Shown here in pieces: positions 25,085 to 34,325 of a stretch of DNA of 46,540 nt (its first letter is position 1; every line of letters starts with the position of its first letter). A program made the translations under genes and the position numbers. Origin of the DNA: an uncultured Bacteroidales bacterium (GTDB lineage: Bacteria; Bacteroidota; Bacteroidia; Bacteroidales; Muribaculaceae); the NCBI GenBank assembly GCA_902776955.1, contig CACYSG010000031.1, positions 1 to 46,540 on the forward strand, written 5' to 3'. The notes under the pieces were generated by a model. It made no database searches. It worked only from the letters and a program-made list of their open reading frames with translations, and was not told the DNA's origin.

Positions 25085-25181
25085 GGTTGCTCCGCACAAG
25101 ATGGGCTGCGCCTTAGCCATTAATGCAAGCATTATGGCATTCGGCTTGCACCCCCGTTGCTTTCAGGTCAACGGGGTAGCA
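25085..25181. other. Gene-free spacer between repeats
   Basis: No gene or recognisable signal is seen. It separates the 90-bp direct repeat from the interrupted palindrome. Confidence 0.5.
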
Positions 25182-25390
25182 CTGTAGAGACGTGTCATAA
25201 TTCAACCTCTAGAACAATAACCGCCCTGCGGGCGGGAAATTAATCAAATTTATTATAAATTTTTTATTAATATGATAATAATGTCAATTTTAATTTAAAA
25301 ATTTGCTTAATTTCCCGTGCGATAGCACGGTTATATTACCGAATCGCAAATATGCTGGTCCTTGAGACGCAAGATTTTGCGTCTCTACAG
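25182..25390. mobile_element. Miniature inverted-repeat element (copy 1) apparently inserted in a palindromic repeat
   Basis: CTGTAGAGACG (25182-25192) and the rest of the same palindrome (GAGACGCAAGATTTTGCG and onward, to 25390) flank a ~170-bp element at about 25193-25363. The element begins TGTCATAATTC and has inner inverted repeats ATAACCG (25217-25223) ... CGGTTAT (25328-25334). It contains subterminal hairpins CCGCCCTGCGGGCGG and CCGTGCGATAGCACGG, each next to GGGAAATTAA or its complement. The centre is AT-rich and non-coding. GAGACG is present on both sides, as expected for a 6-bp target duplication. The outer right end has drifted. A second copy lies at 43378-43544. Confidence 0.85.
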
Positions 25391-25435
25391 ATGGGAGGGT
25401 GCAGCGGATAAAGAGGTCGGAGAACTAGATATCAG

Positions 25436-25475
25436 GGTATAAAAAGAGAACGGTCCCCATGGGGGAACCGCTCTC
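25436..25475 (-). terminator. Terminator of pckA
   Basis: On the minus strand GAGAGCGGT pairs with ACCGTTCTC through a G:T pair, with an inner CCCC/GGGG stem. CTTTTTAT follows. Confidence 0.85.
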
Positions 25476-25512
25476 AAAAACTATAGAATTTGTTTTATTA
25501 TTGCCCTAATGT

Positions 25513-27129
25513 TTAGAGCTGGGGACCGGCGGCTACGAGAGCCTTGCCTGCCTCGTTGTCCTCGTACTTCACGAAGTTCTTGATGAAGCGGCTTGCCAGA
25601 TCCTTGGCCTTCTCTTCCCACTGTGCGGGGTCGGCATAGGTGTCGCGCGGGTCGAGGATGCCGGTGTCAACGCCCTCGAGCTGGGTGGGAACGGTGAAGT
25701 TGAAGTAAGGAATCACCTTGGTGGGAGCGTTGTCGATGCTGTGGTTCAGGATAGCGTCGATGATGCCGCGGGTGTCGCGAATCGAGATACGCTTGCCAGT
25801 GCCGTTCCAACCGGTGTTCACCAAGTAAGCCTTGGCACCGCTCATTTCCATGCGCTTAACGAGTTCCTCGGCATACTTCGTCGGGTGCAGCTCCAGGAAT
25901 GCCTGGCCGAAGCAAGCGCTGAAGGTGGGAGTGGGCTCGGTGATGCCGCGCTCGGTACCGGCGAGCTTGGCGGTGAAGCCGCTCAGGAAGTAGTACTTGG
26001 TCTGCTCCGAGTCGAGAATCGATACGGGAGGCAGTACGCCAAATGCGTCAGCACTCAAGAAGATCACCTGCTTGGCAGCGGGAGCGTGGCTGATGGGGCG
26101 CACGATGTTCTTGATGTGGTAGATGGGGTAGCTCACGCGGGTGTTCTCGGTCACGCTCTTGTCGGCGAAGTCGATCTTGCCGTTCTCGTCAACGGTGACG
26201 TTCTCGAGCAGCGCGTCGCGGTGGATGGCGTTGTAGATGTCGGGCTCAGCGTCCTTGTCGAGGTTGATGACCTTGGCATAGCAGCCGCCCTCAAAGTTGA
26301 AGATACCGTTGTCGTCCCAGCCGTGCTCGTCGTCGCCGATGAGTTTGCGCTTCGGGTCGGTGCTCAGGGTGGTCTTGCCGGTTCCCGAGAGGCCGAAGAA
26401 GATGGCGGTGTTCTCACCGTTCATGTCGCAGTTGGCCGAGCAGTGCATGGCAGCGATGCCCTTGAGGGGCAGGAAGTAGTTCATCATCGAGAACATACCC
26501 TTCTTCATCTCACCACCGTACCAGGTGTTGAGGATGACCTGCTCGTTGCTGGTCACGTTGAAGACAACGGCGGTGTCGCTGTTCAGACCCAGCTCCTTGT
26601 AGTTGTCCACCTTGGCCTTGCTGGCGCAGTAAACGGTGAAGTCGGGCTCCTGGTCAAACTCTTCCTCGTTCTGGGGACGGATGAACATGTTGGTCACGAA
26701 GTGGGCCTGCCATGCCACCTCCATGATGAAGCGAACCTTCATGCGGGTGTCCTTGTTGGCGCCGCAGAAGCCGTCAACAACAAACAGGCGCTTGCCGCTC
26801 AGCTGCTTCACGGCGAGATCCTTTAGGGCTGCCCAGGTGGCCTCGGTCACGGGCTTGTTGTCGTTGGGGTAACCGGGTGTGGTCCACCACACCTTGTCGT
26901 GGCTGTTGGCATCGTCAACGATGAATTTGTCTTTAGGCGAGCGGCCGGTGTAAACGCCGGTCATCACGTTGATGGCGCCCAGCTCGGTCTCCTGACCCTT
27001 GTCAAAGCCCTCGAGCTCGGGTTTCATCTCCTCGTTGAACATTACCTCATAGGTGGGGTTGTAAAGAACCTCGGTAACACCAGTGATACCGTACTTCTCT
27101 GCTAAGATAGCCTTATCAAATTTAGCCAT
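25513..27129 (-). CDS. pckA: Phosphoenolpyruvate carboxykinase (ATP)
   Basis: The protein has 538 residues, full length for the ATP-type enzyme. The kinase-1a P-loop is [13 protein letters not shown] near residue 245, preceded by [12 protein letters not shown], with the kinase-2 motif [11 protein letters not shown] after it. The substrate-binding segment [12 protein letters not shown] lies near residue 59, and the adenine-binding [15 protein letters not shown] near residue 450. It interconverts oxaloacetate plus ATP with PEP plus CO2. In gut Bacteroidales it usually runs towards oxaloacetate to fix CO2 for succinate formation. It stands alone with a strong promoter and a terminator, fitting high expression. 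Confidence 0.98.
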   Translation of the reverse strand: MAKFDKAILAEKYGITGVTEVLYNPTYEVMFNEEMKPELEGFDKGQETELGAINVMTGVYTGRSPKDKFIVDDANSHDKVWWTTPGYPNDNKPVTEATWAALKDLAVKQLSGKRLFVVDGFCGANKDTRMKVRFIMEVAWQAHFVTNMFIRPQNEEEFDQEPDFTVYCASKAKVDNYKELGLNSDTAVVFNVTSNEQVILNTWYGGEMKKGMFSMMNYFLPLKGIAAMHCSANCDMNGENTAIFFGLSGTGKTTLSTDPKRKLIGDDEHGWDDNGIFNFEGGCYAKVINLDKDAEPDIYNAIHRDALLENVTVDENGKIDFADKSVTENTRVSYPIYHIKNIVRPISHAPAAKQVIFLSADAFGVLPPVSILDSEQTKYYFLSGFTAKLAGTERGITEPTPTFSACFGQAFLELHPTKYAEELVKRMEMSGAKAYLVNTGWNGTGKRISIRDTRGIIDAILNHSIDNAPTKVIPYFNFTVPTQLEGVDTGILDPRDTYADPAQWEEKAKDLASRFIKNFVKYEDNEAGKALVAAGPQL

Positions 27130-27182
27130 AACTTAAATATTTAATTATAAATGATTTAGAAATTTTCTCATTCAAATGCGGT

Positions 27183-27214
27183 GCAAAATTACTCATTATT
27201 TTATAATGTGCAAT
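27183..27214 (-). promoter_or_regulatory. Promoter of pckA
   Basis: On the minus strand, ATTG (27214-27211), a 19-base spacer and TAATTTTGC (27191-27183) give near-ideal -33/-7 geometry, 54 bases upstream of the ATG. Confidence 0.75.
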
Positions 27215-27343
27215 ACTAATTAAAGAAATTTTTCCGTAATTAGCGCCTTATTATAAATTTTTAGCATCTCGCGCCCGAAAAACAACTCTCCCGATATTAT
27301 AAAAACAACTAATACAGCAATTCTGATGTAATAAAAACAACTA

Positions 27344-27510
27344 TAACAACTAAAACAACAAGTTGACAACCTAAACAAAAAATGGTTTTCACGCAATAAT
27401 AAACTATTCGTAAAAATTCGCATAATTCGCATTAGCCCCGCAGGGCTTGGCAGCGCTGAGTATAGCCTAAAAGAGTTGTTCCAGTTGTAAAAAATGTTGT
27501 TTTAGTTGTT
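27344..27510. repeat. Inverted AACAACT-rich repeat pair between slyD and pckA
   Basis: AACAACTAAAACAACA at 27344-27359 is repeated as its exact reverse complement at 27495-27510. More AACAACT copies lie outside the left arm (27285-27350) and AGTTGT copies inside the right arm. The interior holds a small GC hairpin (AGCCC-CGCA-GGGCT, near 27431). No gene is seen. It may be a small non-coding element or a regulator-binding cluster upstream of pckA. Confidence 0.6.
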
Positions 27511-27533
27511 TGATTAAACATCGCCGTTTGGGA

Positions 27534-28097
27534 TTAGCAGCCGCCGCAGTCGCAGCCGTGGTCGTGGCCACAGTCGCCGCTGCCGCATTCCTCGCAGCCG
27601 CAACCGCAGCCGTGATGGGGCTGGAGTTCCTCGGGGGTGGCGTCGCGCACGAGTTGCACGTGTCCGCTGTAGCGCACCGTCTCGCCGGCCAGCTGGTGGT
27701 TGAAGTCCATGAACACCTTGTCGTCGGTCACCTTGATGACCTGGCCCTCGATGCGCATGCCCTCCTGGGTCATCATCGGCACCATGGCGCCCACGCGGAT
27801 GTTCTCGCTGTCAAACTTACCGTCGACGTGGAAGATTTCCTTCTCCAGTTCGTAAACCAGGCTGGGGTCTTTCAGGCCGAAGGCCTCCTCGGGCTTGAGG
27901 GTGAAGTCAAACTTCTCGCCCTGCTCCAGTCCCATGATGTGGTTCTGGAAGCCCTCGATGAGCGACAGGTCGCGACCGAACACAAATGCGTCGGGCTTGT
28001 CCTCGCTGAATTTCCACACGCTGTTCTGCTCCTCGCCGTTAACGACAAAGATTTCGTACACGAGCTCTACATATTTTCCTGCTTCGATTTTCTCCAT
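27534..28097 (-). CDS. slyD: SlyD-type FKBP peptidyl-prolyl isomerase with metal-binding tail
   Basis: The protein has 187 residues. An FKBP fold is split by the insert-in-flap chaperone domain: the first part is KYVELVYEIFVVNGEE, then GRDLSLIEGFQNHIMGLEQGE, and the flap insert (~70-125) has the family PEEAFGLKDPSLVYEL. The C-terminal ~30 residues are Cys/His/Gly-rich (HHGCGCGCEECGSGDC), a putative nickel- or zinc-binding tail as in E. coli SlyD. It acts as a folding helper and perhaps metal carrier. It is a single-gene unit with a -7 box TAACTTTGC (minus strand, 28147-28155). Confidence 0.95.
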   Translation of the reverse strand: MEKIEAGKYVELVYEIFVVNGEEQNSVWKFSEDKPDAFVFGRDLSLIEGFQNHIMGLEQGEKFDFTLKPEEAFGLKDPSLVYELEKEIFHVDGKFDSENIRVGAMVPMMTQEGMRIEGQVIKVTDDKVFMDFNHQLAGETVRYSGHVQLVRDATPEELQPHHGCGCGCEECGSGDCGHDHGCDCGGC

Positions 28098-28146
28098 GTT
28101 CTTTTTTTGTTATGAATTTTATTTTAATGATTAGACAATTGTGGGC

Positions 28147-28155
28147 GCAAAGTTA
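28147..28155 (-). promoter_or_regulatory. -7 promoter element of slyD
   Basis: TAACTTTGC on the minus strand, 50 bases before the start codon. Confidence 0.6.
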
Positions 28156-28305
28156 CTCAAAATTTATGCAATTCCAGCACAAAAGCGAGCCGAAGTTTTG
28201 GTAATGACCTATTTGACTGGCTGTGACCGATTTTGTTGGTCCCGTTTGAAGGGAGAAATATTGTTAAAAACAATGGATTTGTATACATAACTGAAAACTT
28301 ATTTG

Positions 28306-28551
28306 TACCTTTGCGGCCAAGTTTTGATTCTACCCCGAAAGGGGTTGCTGTGGTATAAGATTATGTGCAACAAATCATCAATGATGGAATTCATTGACTT
28401 TCAGCCATATAGCAATTATTGCTACGTGGCAAGGAAATCGATGGGTGCCATTTTTTCTTTTATCCTCTATTATACATTCACCGCCATCGCTGGCAGGGCA
28501 ATCGGTCGAAATAATCATTTTACTAACTAAATATTAATAATCCACTTTTTT
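28306..28551 (+). promoter_or_regulatory. Promoter and long leader of the large secreted protein gene
   Basis: A -7 box TACCTTTGC at 28306-28314 predicts a transcript start near 28320 and an untranslated leader of about 230 bases. The leader starts with a small hairpin with a GAAA tetraloop (ACCCC-GAAA-GGGGT, 28332-28345) and has further short palindromes (AGCAATTATTGCT; GCCATCGCTGGC). I recognise no known riboswitch. A 75-codon open frame here has no family resemblance and no composition support. Confidence 0.55.
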
Positions 28552-31500
28552 ATGAACAGGTTACTTACTTTTTTATTGACTGCTCTGCTGGCATTCTCGG
28601 TCGGCTGGGCAGAAACTGAGACGGTGACAACAACCATTAGCTCAGCCAACGCTACTGGCACGACTTTGACGTGGAGTAATTCAAATTTGACTTTTTCTTT
28701 GACGCAAAAGCCATCAAGTACCAGTTACTCAGTTGAAACCAGTAATTATGCTCGTGGCTTATCAACTGGCGCGAAGACGGGTACCCATGTGCTCACTTCT
28801 AATCAGTCTTTTAGCAATGTTACAAAGGTTGAAGTTGTTGCATCTACCAATGGCAATAATAATACCTTATCGGTAAAAGTTGGAGGCACAACAATTGGCA
28901 CTACTCAAACCATAACAAGTGGTACAGGTAGTGCAAATGCGACTTATACTTTTGACGCATCCAGTGCTGCTAGTGGAAAAATTGCTATTACCATCGATGA
29001 TGAAAATAAAACTGTTTGGGTCAAAACAATTACAGTGACTTATTCTACTGGGGGCACAACCGAGCCCTGTGCTACCCCGGTGTTCAATCCTGACGGTGGT
29101 ACTTATACCGATGCTGCAACGGTAACCATTACCAGTGCTACCAATGGTGCCACCATCTACTATACCACCGACGGCACCACCCCAACGACAAATAGCAGCA
29201 GTATCAGCAATGGCGGCTCTGTCGTCCTTTACCAGAGCTGCACGCTCAAGGCCATGGCCGTGTTGAGTGGCATGGAAAACAGTGCTGTTGCAACCAGTCA
29301 AGCCTATACCATCAACTCGGGTGGTACTCCCAGCTCCAGCACGATTTACCGCAGGGTTTCCAGTATAAATGATCTTGTTCCTAGCCGGCAGTGCATCATC
29401 GTCTATGAGAACGGCGATAATTCGGCCGCCATGGGTGCCTTCAACGGCAGTACTCCTACCACAGTCAGCAATTTCGCTGCAGTGACAGGCCTCTCCGTCA
29501 CCGACCACCGCATTGATATCGCCGATGCAGACGGCGTGCTCATCCTAACCTTGGCTGGCACACAGAACGCCTGGACGCTTTCCAATAACGGATATATTAC
29601 TGGTTCGAACAACACAACGACTTTTACATTTCCTACTAGCCCGGTTGCCGGGAGTGCGTCGTATTGGACCATCTCGGCGGATGAAGGTACTATTCAGAAT
29701 AACTTGAGCACGACCCGTTATATCCGGTATTATACAAGCAACCCTTCTTTCAGACACTATACTACTGACTATGGTGAATGGGCCTACCTCTATGTTCAGG
29801 ACACCAATCCGACATTAACGGTAAGCGACGACAACCTGACCTTGCCCGACATCCCCTACGATGCTGCTGCGGGCGCCTCAACGTCGAGCACCTTTACCGT
29901 GACCGGATCCAACCTCGAGGATGACGTGACGATTACCTATACGGGCGCAGACTTCACGGTTACTCCTACAAGCATCTCGCCTGTTGACGGCTCGGTCGAT
30001 GAGACCATCACCGTGACCTATAACGGCACGAGCACCGACCCTGTCACTTGCGTGATTACCGTAACCTGCGGCAACCTGACCCGCACCGTCACCGTGACGG
30101 CCAAGAAACAGACCCCTCCGCCCGCTGTAATCACCGTTGCTCCCGCCACGCTGAACATCAACGACAGCGGTGAGAACAACACGCTGACCATCACCGGCCA
30201 GTATGTGAACGGCAACATCAATGCCAGCCTGGCCACCACCACCGACTGGACGCTGTCTCCCGAGACGTTCGGCAACACGGGTGGCACTGCCACTGTGGCC
30301 TATACCGGCCGCGCCCTGAGCGCTAGCAATACCGTGACGGCCCAGGCCGCCAACGACAACACCGTGTCGGCCCAGGCAACCGTCAACTACCTGGCCGACC
30401 TGTATATCGTTACCGACAACGGCCAGAACACCAACAACGGCTATCCCAGCAACAACTGGGACTTCGCCCACGGCGTTCACATGACCTATGAAAACGGTGT
30501 CTATACCGGAGAATTCCAGGCCAATCAAGCCACGACGTTTATTGTGTTTACCAGGAAGTTGGTTGAAACCGAACCTTGGGGCACCCGTCTGGCATTCGGC
30601 CCCAGCAGCAATGGTGACTGGTGGTTACCCGCCAGTGGTAACGGCTCGGGTAATATCGACCTGAACGATAGTGATCCCATCAGGATCCAGTATCCGGGTC
30701 TCTACCACATCAGCATTAATGCCAACGCTGGTACTTTCACCATCACCAGCACGCTCCCGACTGTAGCGACCCCGACCTTCTCGCCGGCTCCCGGTACCTA
30801 CACCGAGGCTCAGACCGTGACTATCTCCTGCGCTACCGATGGCGCCACCATCAGCTACAGCACCGACGGCGGCAACACCTGGACCGTGGGCAACACGGTC
30901 ACCGTGAGCGAGACCACGACCATCATCGCCAAGGCCACCAAGGAGGGCATGAATGACAGCGAACCTGCCAGCGCCACCTACACCATCCACATCCCGGGTG
31001 AGGGCGACTTTGTGCTGGTAACCAGCATCGGCGACCTTGCCGAGGGCGACGAGATCATCATTGTGAACAGCGGAGGGGACGGCGATGCTAAGGCCATGGC
31101 CGGTCAGAGGGATAACAACCGCGCTGCTACCGATGTCGAGGTGTTAGGCCAGACTGTAGCCGACGACTACCCCGACATGCAGATTATCCACCTCGAGGGA
31201 GATAATACCGATGGCTGGTACTTCAACGTGGGTGACGTTAGCGATGCCTACCTGTATGCAGCAAGCAACACCAGCAACCATCTGAAGACACAAGCTGAGA
31301 AGAATGATAATGCCAAAGCAAGCATCGATATCACCACGGCTGGCGTAGCAACCATCCAGTTCCAGGGCAGCTATAGCCATAACTGGTTGCGTTATAACAG
31401 TGGTAGTAACATTTTCTCATGCTATGCCAGTGGCCAGCAGCCTGTTTACATCTACAAGCGTGAGGCTGCCAAGGTTTCTTCTCCCGTGATCACGCCTGCT

Positions 31501-33762
31501 GGCGGCACGGCCAATAAGAAGTTTGACGACGTTGAGGTGACCATGACCGCAGCCGATGGTTGCATCATCTATTACACCCTGGATGGTAGTGTCCCCACCG
31601 TGGACAGCGATGTCTATGACCCGAACAACAAGCCCGTGGTAGCCTACGGTTCGGCTCCCGTCACTGTCAAGGCGATTGCCGTTGACGGCGATGGCAACAT
31701 CAGCAAGGTGGCCACCGTGACCTATTACTGGGATAATGTTACCGTCAATATCTCTCCCGCCAGCGGCCGCGTGAGTGAACCTGTCACCGTGACCATCACC
31801 CCGACGCCCAGCGATGCTACCGTGACCTATACCATCAATGGTGGCGCATCGCAGACCTACACCGGCCCCTTCACGGTTAACGTTGACGAGACCAACCACG
31901 AGGTGACTGTCGAGGCCACGGCTGTCAAGGGCCAGTCCACGGCAACGGCCAGCGTGACCTATAACTACAAGAGCGATAAGGTGTACAGCATCGCCGAGTT
32001 CAAGGAATTGGATGAAGGCGAAGAGGTTACCTTCATGAACCCCGTGACCGTACTGTTTGACTACTCACAAAACAGTGCCAGTGGTCAAGAATACATCTGG
32101 GTAAAGGACCGCACGGGCTACATGCAGTTGTTCATCCGGCCTCAGTTCAAATCAGATTTTGCTGCCAGGTATGAGAACAGTGACGTCATTCCTCCTGGCT
32201 TCAAGGTGAAGAAAGGCTACCATGACGAAGGCCAGTACTATCAGGCTCAGTGCTTCGAGTGGCACGATACATTCCGCGACACTACCCTGACGGCCCTTGC
32301 CGATCCCGAGCAGGTGCTGCTCAGCGAGTTGCTTGACAATCCCGCTGACTACAATGACCGTTACCTGTACATCAACAAGCTGCAGGTATCCAACGTCAAT
32401 GGCCTTAGCTTCCGCATCGCTGCCGATGAGAACGGCGACAATTTATCGGAGGTACAAGGCGGCACCGCCATTGTGGGTTACAACAAGTACAACAGCCCGG
32501 CATGGAAGGACAAGGAGGGCAATGTGGTTGGTGTTACACTGCCCTCCGATAACAAGTTCTACAATGTGACTTTCATCTTCCAGAAGTGGCAGAACGGTTA
32601 TGAAATCATGCCTATCAAGTTTACCGAGTGGGAAGACAACAGCGTGCGTCTCGAGGACCTGGTACAGATTGGTGAAAAGGGCAATCCTTACACTATCTCC
32701 AACCCGCTGATAGCCGCTCACGTGACTTGGGATGACAACAAGGGCAAGTTCGCCATCTTTGCCAAGGACGACGAGATGTATGCCGCCAAGCGTTATCCCG
32801 CCGAGGGCCAGAAGACTTACTTGATCGACTACTTCAACCAGGATACCACCATCATCAACAAGGTTGAGCAGGCCGACTACGACCAGAGCAACTGGATTGA
32901 GATTCTGATTCCCAGCAACATCTCCGAGAAGACGGCCGACGTCAACGCTTATCGTCAGACGCTGGACTTGCTCAAGGAGCAGTATGAGAACAAGATTCTT
33001 GAGGCCACTAGCGTTAGCGGTACCTATGTTGACGCCCTGAACCCGACCATCGACATGGGTGCTACGCTGCCCAGGGTACAAGGAACTACTAACTACACGC
33101 CCAACTTCTACTGCACGGCCAACTTCCTGAGCGAGAACATCGACACCGACGGTGCCTACAGTTACCGCGAGGACTACCTGGGTGGAGATTACTACTTCTT
33201 CATGGACGCCAAGCCTCAGGAGTTCTGCGAGGTAGTGTGGGCTTACTACATGCATGTGGATAGCTTCTTTGTCGCTCCCGCACAGGAAGGCGTCGACATC
33301 AACGGCCACAGGTTCAAGGGTAGCTTCCCTGCCAATATGTCGTTGTGTGAAGACTATAACGTGACCAAGGAAACTCCTGTATTGAGCTGCTTCAGCGCTT
33401 CCAATAGCACCACTCCCGAGAAGCTCTACGGCTTCCAGGCAATTGTGCGCAAGAATCCCGAAGCTTGGACCCAAGGCGGCAATGGCAGCAACGGTGCTCC
33501 GCGCCGCATCCAGCCTTACACCGAGGATGACGGCAACTTGAAGGACGATCTGCCGCTCTACATCGTTTACCCGCTCAGTACCGAGGGCTCATCCAACGGA
33601 ACTGTTACCGCAGTAAACGAGATCGTGAGTGTCAAGACCATCAAGAGTGTACATTACTACAACCTGATGGGTATGGAGAGCGAGACCCCGTTTGAGGGCA
33701 TCAACATCGTGGTGACCCTCTACAACGACGGCACACGCTCGGCAGTCAAGGTGCTGCGTTAA
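28552..33762 (+). CDS. Giant secreted multidomain surface protein with T9SS-like C-terminal tail
   Basis: The protein has 1736 residues with a signal peptide (MNRLLTFLLTALLAFSVGWA). An N-terminal beta-sandwich (~20-165) is followed by chitobiase-type/CHB_HEX_C repeats at about 175, 735 and 970 (pattern GTYTDAATVTITSATNGATI ... YYTTDGTTPT) and a related Ig-like unit near 1062. Between these lie two VxSIxDL...IIVxxxG modules (near 265 and 820) and a SusE-like starch-binding-type stretch (~615-730). An OB-fold-like DUF5689-type domain begins near 1143 (VYSIAEFKELDEGEEVTF). The last ~50 residues (VHYYNLMGMESETPFEGINI and onward) resemble a T9SS type A sorting domain and the tail of the protein at 34326. 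It contains no dockerin. A role in carbohydrate or surface binding is inferred from domains only. Confidence 0.88.
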   Translation: MNRLLTFLLTALLAFSVGWAETETVTTTISSANATGTTLTWSNSNLTFSLTQKPSSTSYSVETSNYARGLSTGAKTGTHVLTSNQSFSNVTKVEVVASTNGNNNTLSVKVGGTTIGTTQTITSGTGSANATYTFDASSAASGKIAITIDDENKTVWVKTITVTYSTGGTTEPCATPVFNPDGGTYTDAATVTITSATNGATIYYTTDGTTPTTNSSSISNGGSVVLYQSCTLKAMAVLSGMENSAVATSQAYTINSGGTPSSSTIYRRVSSINDLVPSRQCIIVYENGDNSAAMGAFNGSTPTTVSNFAAVTGLSVTDHRIDIADADGVLILTLAGTQNAWTLSNNGYITGSNNTTTFTFPTSPVAGSASYWTISADEGTIQNNLSTTRYIRYYTSNPSFRHYTTDYGEWAYLYVQDTNPTLTVSDDNLTLPDIPYDAAAGASTSSTFTVTGSNLEDDVTITYTGADFTVTPTSISPVDGSVDETITVTYNGTSTDPVTCVITVTCGNLTRTVTVTAKKQTPPPAVITVAPATLNINDSGENNTLTITGQYVNGNINASLATTTDWTLSPETFGNTGGTATVAYTGRALSASNTVTAQAANDNTVSAQATVNYLADLYIVTDNGQNTNNGYPSNNWDFAHGVHMTYENGVYTGEFQANQATTFIVFTRKLVETEPWGTRLAFGPSSNGDWWLPASGNGSGNIDLNDSDPIRIQYPGLYHISINANAGTFTITSTLPTVATPTFSPAPGTYTEAQTVTISCATDGATISYSTDGGNTWTVGNTVTVSETTTIIAKATKEGMNDSEPASATYTIHIPGEGDFVLVTSIGDLAEGDEIIIVNSGGDGDAKAMAGQRDNNRAATDVEVLGQTVADDYPDMQIIHLEGDNTDGWYFNVGDVSDAYLYAASNTSNHLKTQAEKNDNAKASIDITTAGVATIQFQGSYSHNWLRYNSGSNIFSCYASGQQPVYIYKREAAKVSSPVITPAGGTANKKFDDVEVTMTAADGCIIYYTLDGSVPTVDSDVYDPNNKPVVAYGSAPVTVKAIAVDGDGNISKVATVTYYWDNVTVNISPASGRVSEPVTVTITPTPSDATVTYTINGGASQTYTGPFTVNVDETNHEVTVEATAVKGQSTATASVTYNYKSDKVYSIAEFKELDEGEEVTFMNPVTVLFDYSQNSASGQEYIWVKDRTGYMQLFIRPQFKSDFAARYENSDVIPPGFKVKKGYHDEGQYYQAQCFEWHDTFRDTTLTALADPEQVLLSELLDNPADYNDRYLYINKLQVSNVNGLSFRIAADENGDNLSEVQGGTAIVGYNKYNSPAWKDKEGNVVGVTLPSDNKFYNVTFIFQKWQNGYEIMPIKFTEWEDNSVRLEDLVQIGEKGNPYTISNPLIAAHVTWDDNKGKFAIFAKDDEMYAAKRYPAEGQKTYLIDYFNQDTTIINKVEQADYDQSNWIEILIPSNISEKTADVNAYRQTLDLLKEQYENKILEATSVSGTYVDALNPTIDMGATLPRVQGTTNYTPNFYCTANFLSENIDTDGAYSYREDYLGGDYYFFMDAKPQEFCEVVWAYYMHVDSFFVAPAQEGVDINGHRFKGSFPANMSLCEDYNVTKETPVLSCFSASNSTTPEKLYGFQAIVRKNPEAWTQGGNGSNGAPRRIQPYTEDDGNLKDDLPLYIVYPLSTEGSSNGTVTAVNEIVSVKTIKSVHYYNLMGMESETPFEGINIVVTLYNDGTRSAVKVLR

Positions 33763-33796
33763 TCCCGTCACACACACCCTAATCCCTTTTCACAAA

Positions 33797-33840
33797 CGAG
33801 GGAGGCTTCCCGGCACTCGGGCGAGCCTCCCTCGCTGTTT
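33797..33840 (+). terminator. Terminator of the giant surface protein gene
   Basis: CGAGGGAGGCT (33797-33807) pairs exactly with AGCCTCCCTCG (33824-33834), followed by a short T-tract (CTGTTT). Confidence 0.8.
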
Positions 33841-33966
33841 CCTCACCCCCCCCACGGAAAGGGCCCCACGCTAAGGCGCAAAGGCGCTAAGAATTAATGG
33901 GATTGCTCGCTTGGGCTCGCAAGAAATCAAAAAAATCTTTTAATTGGCATCCGCGCGGTAAAAGAG
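33841..33966. other. Gene-free spacer with C8 tract and short direct repeat
   Basis: A run of eight C residues (33846-33853) and GCTAAGGCGCAAAGGCGCTAAG-like short repeats (33869-33890) are visible. No gene is seen. Confidence 0.5.
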
Positions 33967-34024
33967 GGGACGGCTCTGCTGGATGAAAAATGCGTGCATT
34001 TTTCGGACTGCAGAACCGTCCCCC
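33967..34024. repeat. REP-like hairpin 1 (GGGGACGG type)
   Basis: GGGGACGG at 33967-33974 pairs with CCGTCCCC at 34017-34024. The stem continues with CTCTGC/GCAGAA, and the apex is GAAAAATGC/GCATTTTTC. Confidence 0.9.
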
Positions 34025-34055
34025 CGTATATCTACTGGATGTTCCGTTTTCGTTC

Positions 34056-34120
34056 AAGGGGACGGTTCTTTTGGACCAAATTGCGGCTGCAATTCGTTCC
34101 AAAATAAGCCGTCCCCTTGA
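34056..34120. repeat. REP-like hairpin 2 (GGGGACGG type)
   Basis: CAAGGGGACGG (34056-34066) pairs with CCGTCCCCTTG (34110-34120). Inner TTTTGGA/TCCAAAA and AATTGC/GCAATT stems extend the fold. It is adjacent to hairpin 1 with the same outer bases. Confidence 0.9.
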
Positions 34121-34273
34121 CGTTCCCTTCCCTTCTGCAGAACCGCCCCCGTAACCGATTCTGCTTCCACGCCAAGCCGCAAAATGTGTTGTTTGGCGCT
34201 TTCAGAATCGCCATGGGAATACACAATAATTCAAAAAAATAGTTAAAACAATTACTGTGACTGAAATTATGTG

Positions 34274-34282
34274 TATATTTGC
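34274..34282 (+). promoter_or_regulatory. -7 promoter element of the 34.3-kb LRR gene
   Basis: TATATTTGC, 44 bases before the ATG. The same box precedes the paralogue at 36587. Confidence 0.6.
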
Positions 34283-34325
34283 GGGTTAAAACAACTGAAA
34301 TACAACTAACAAAGAATAAAACGAT

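Noticed and set aside
28303-28530. 75-codon open frame upstream of the giant surface protein
   Set aside because: It starts inside the promoter box, has no recognisable family and no coding-like composition.
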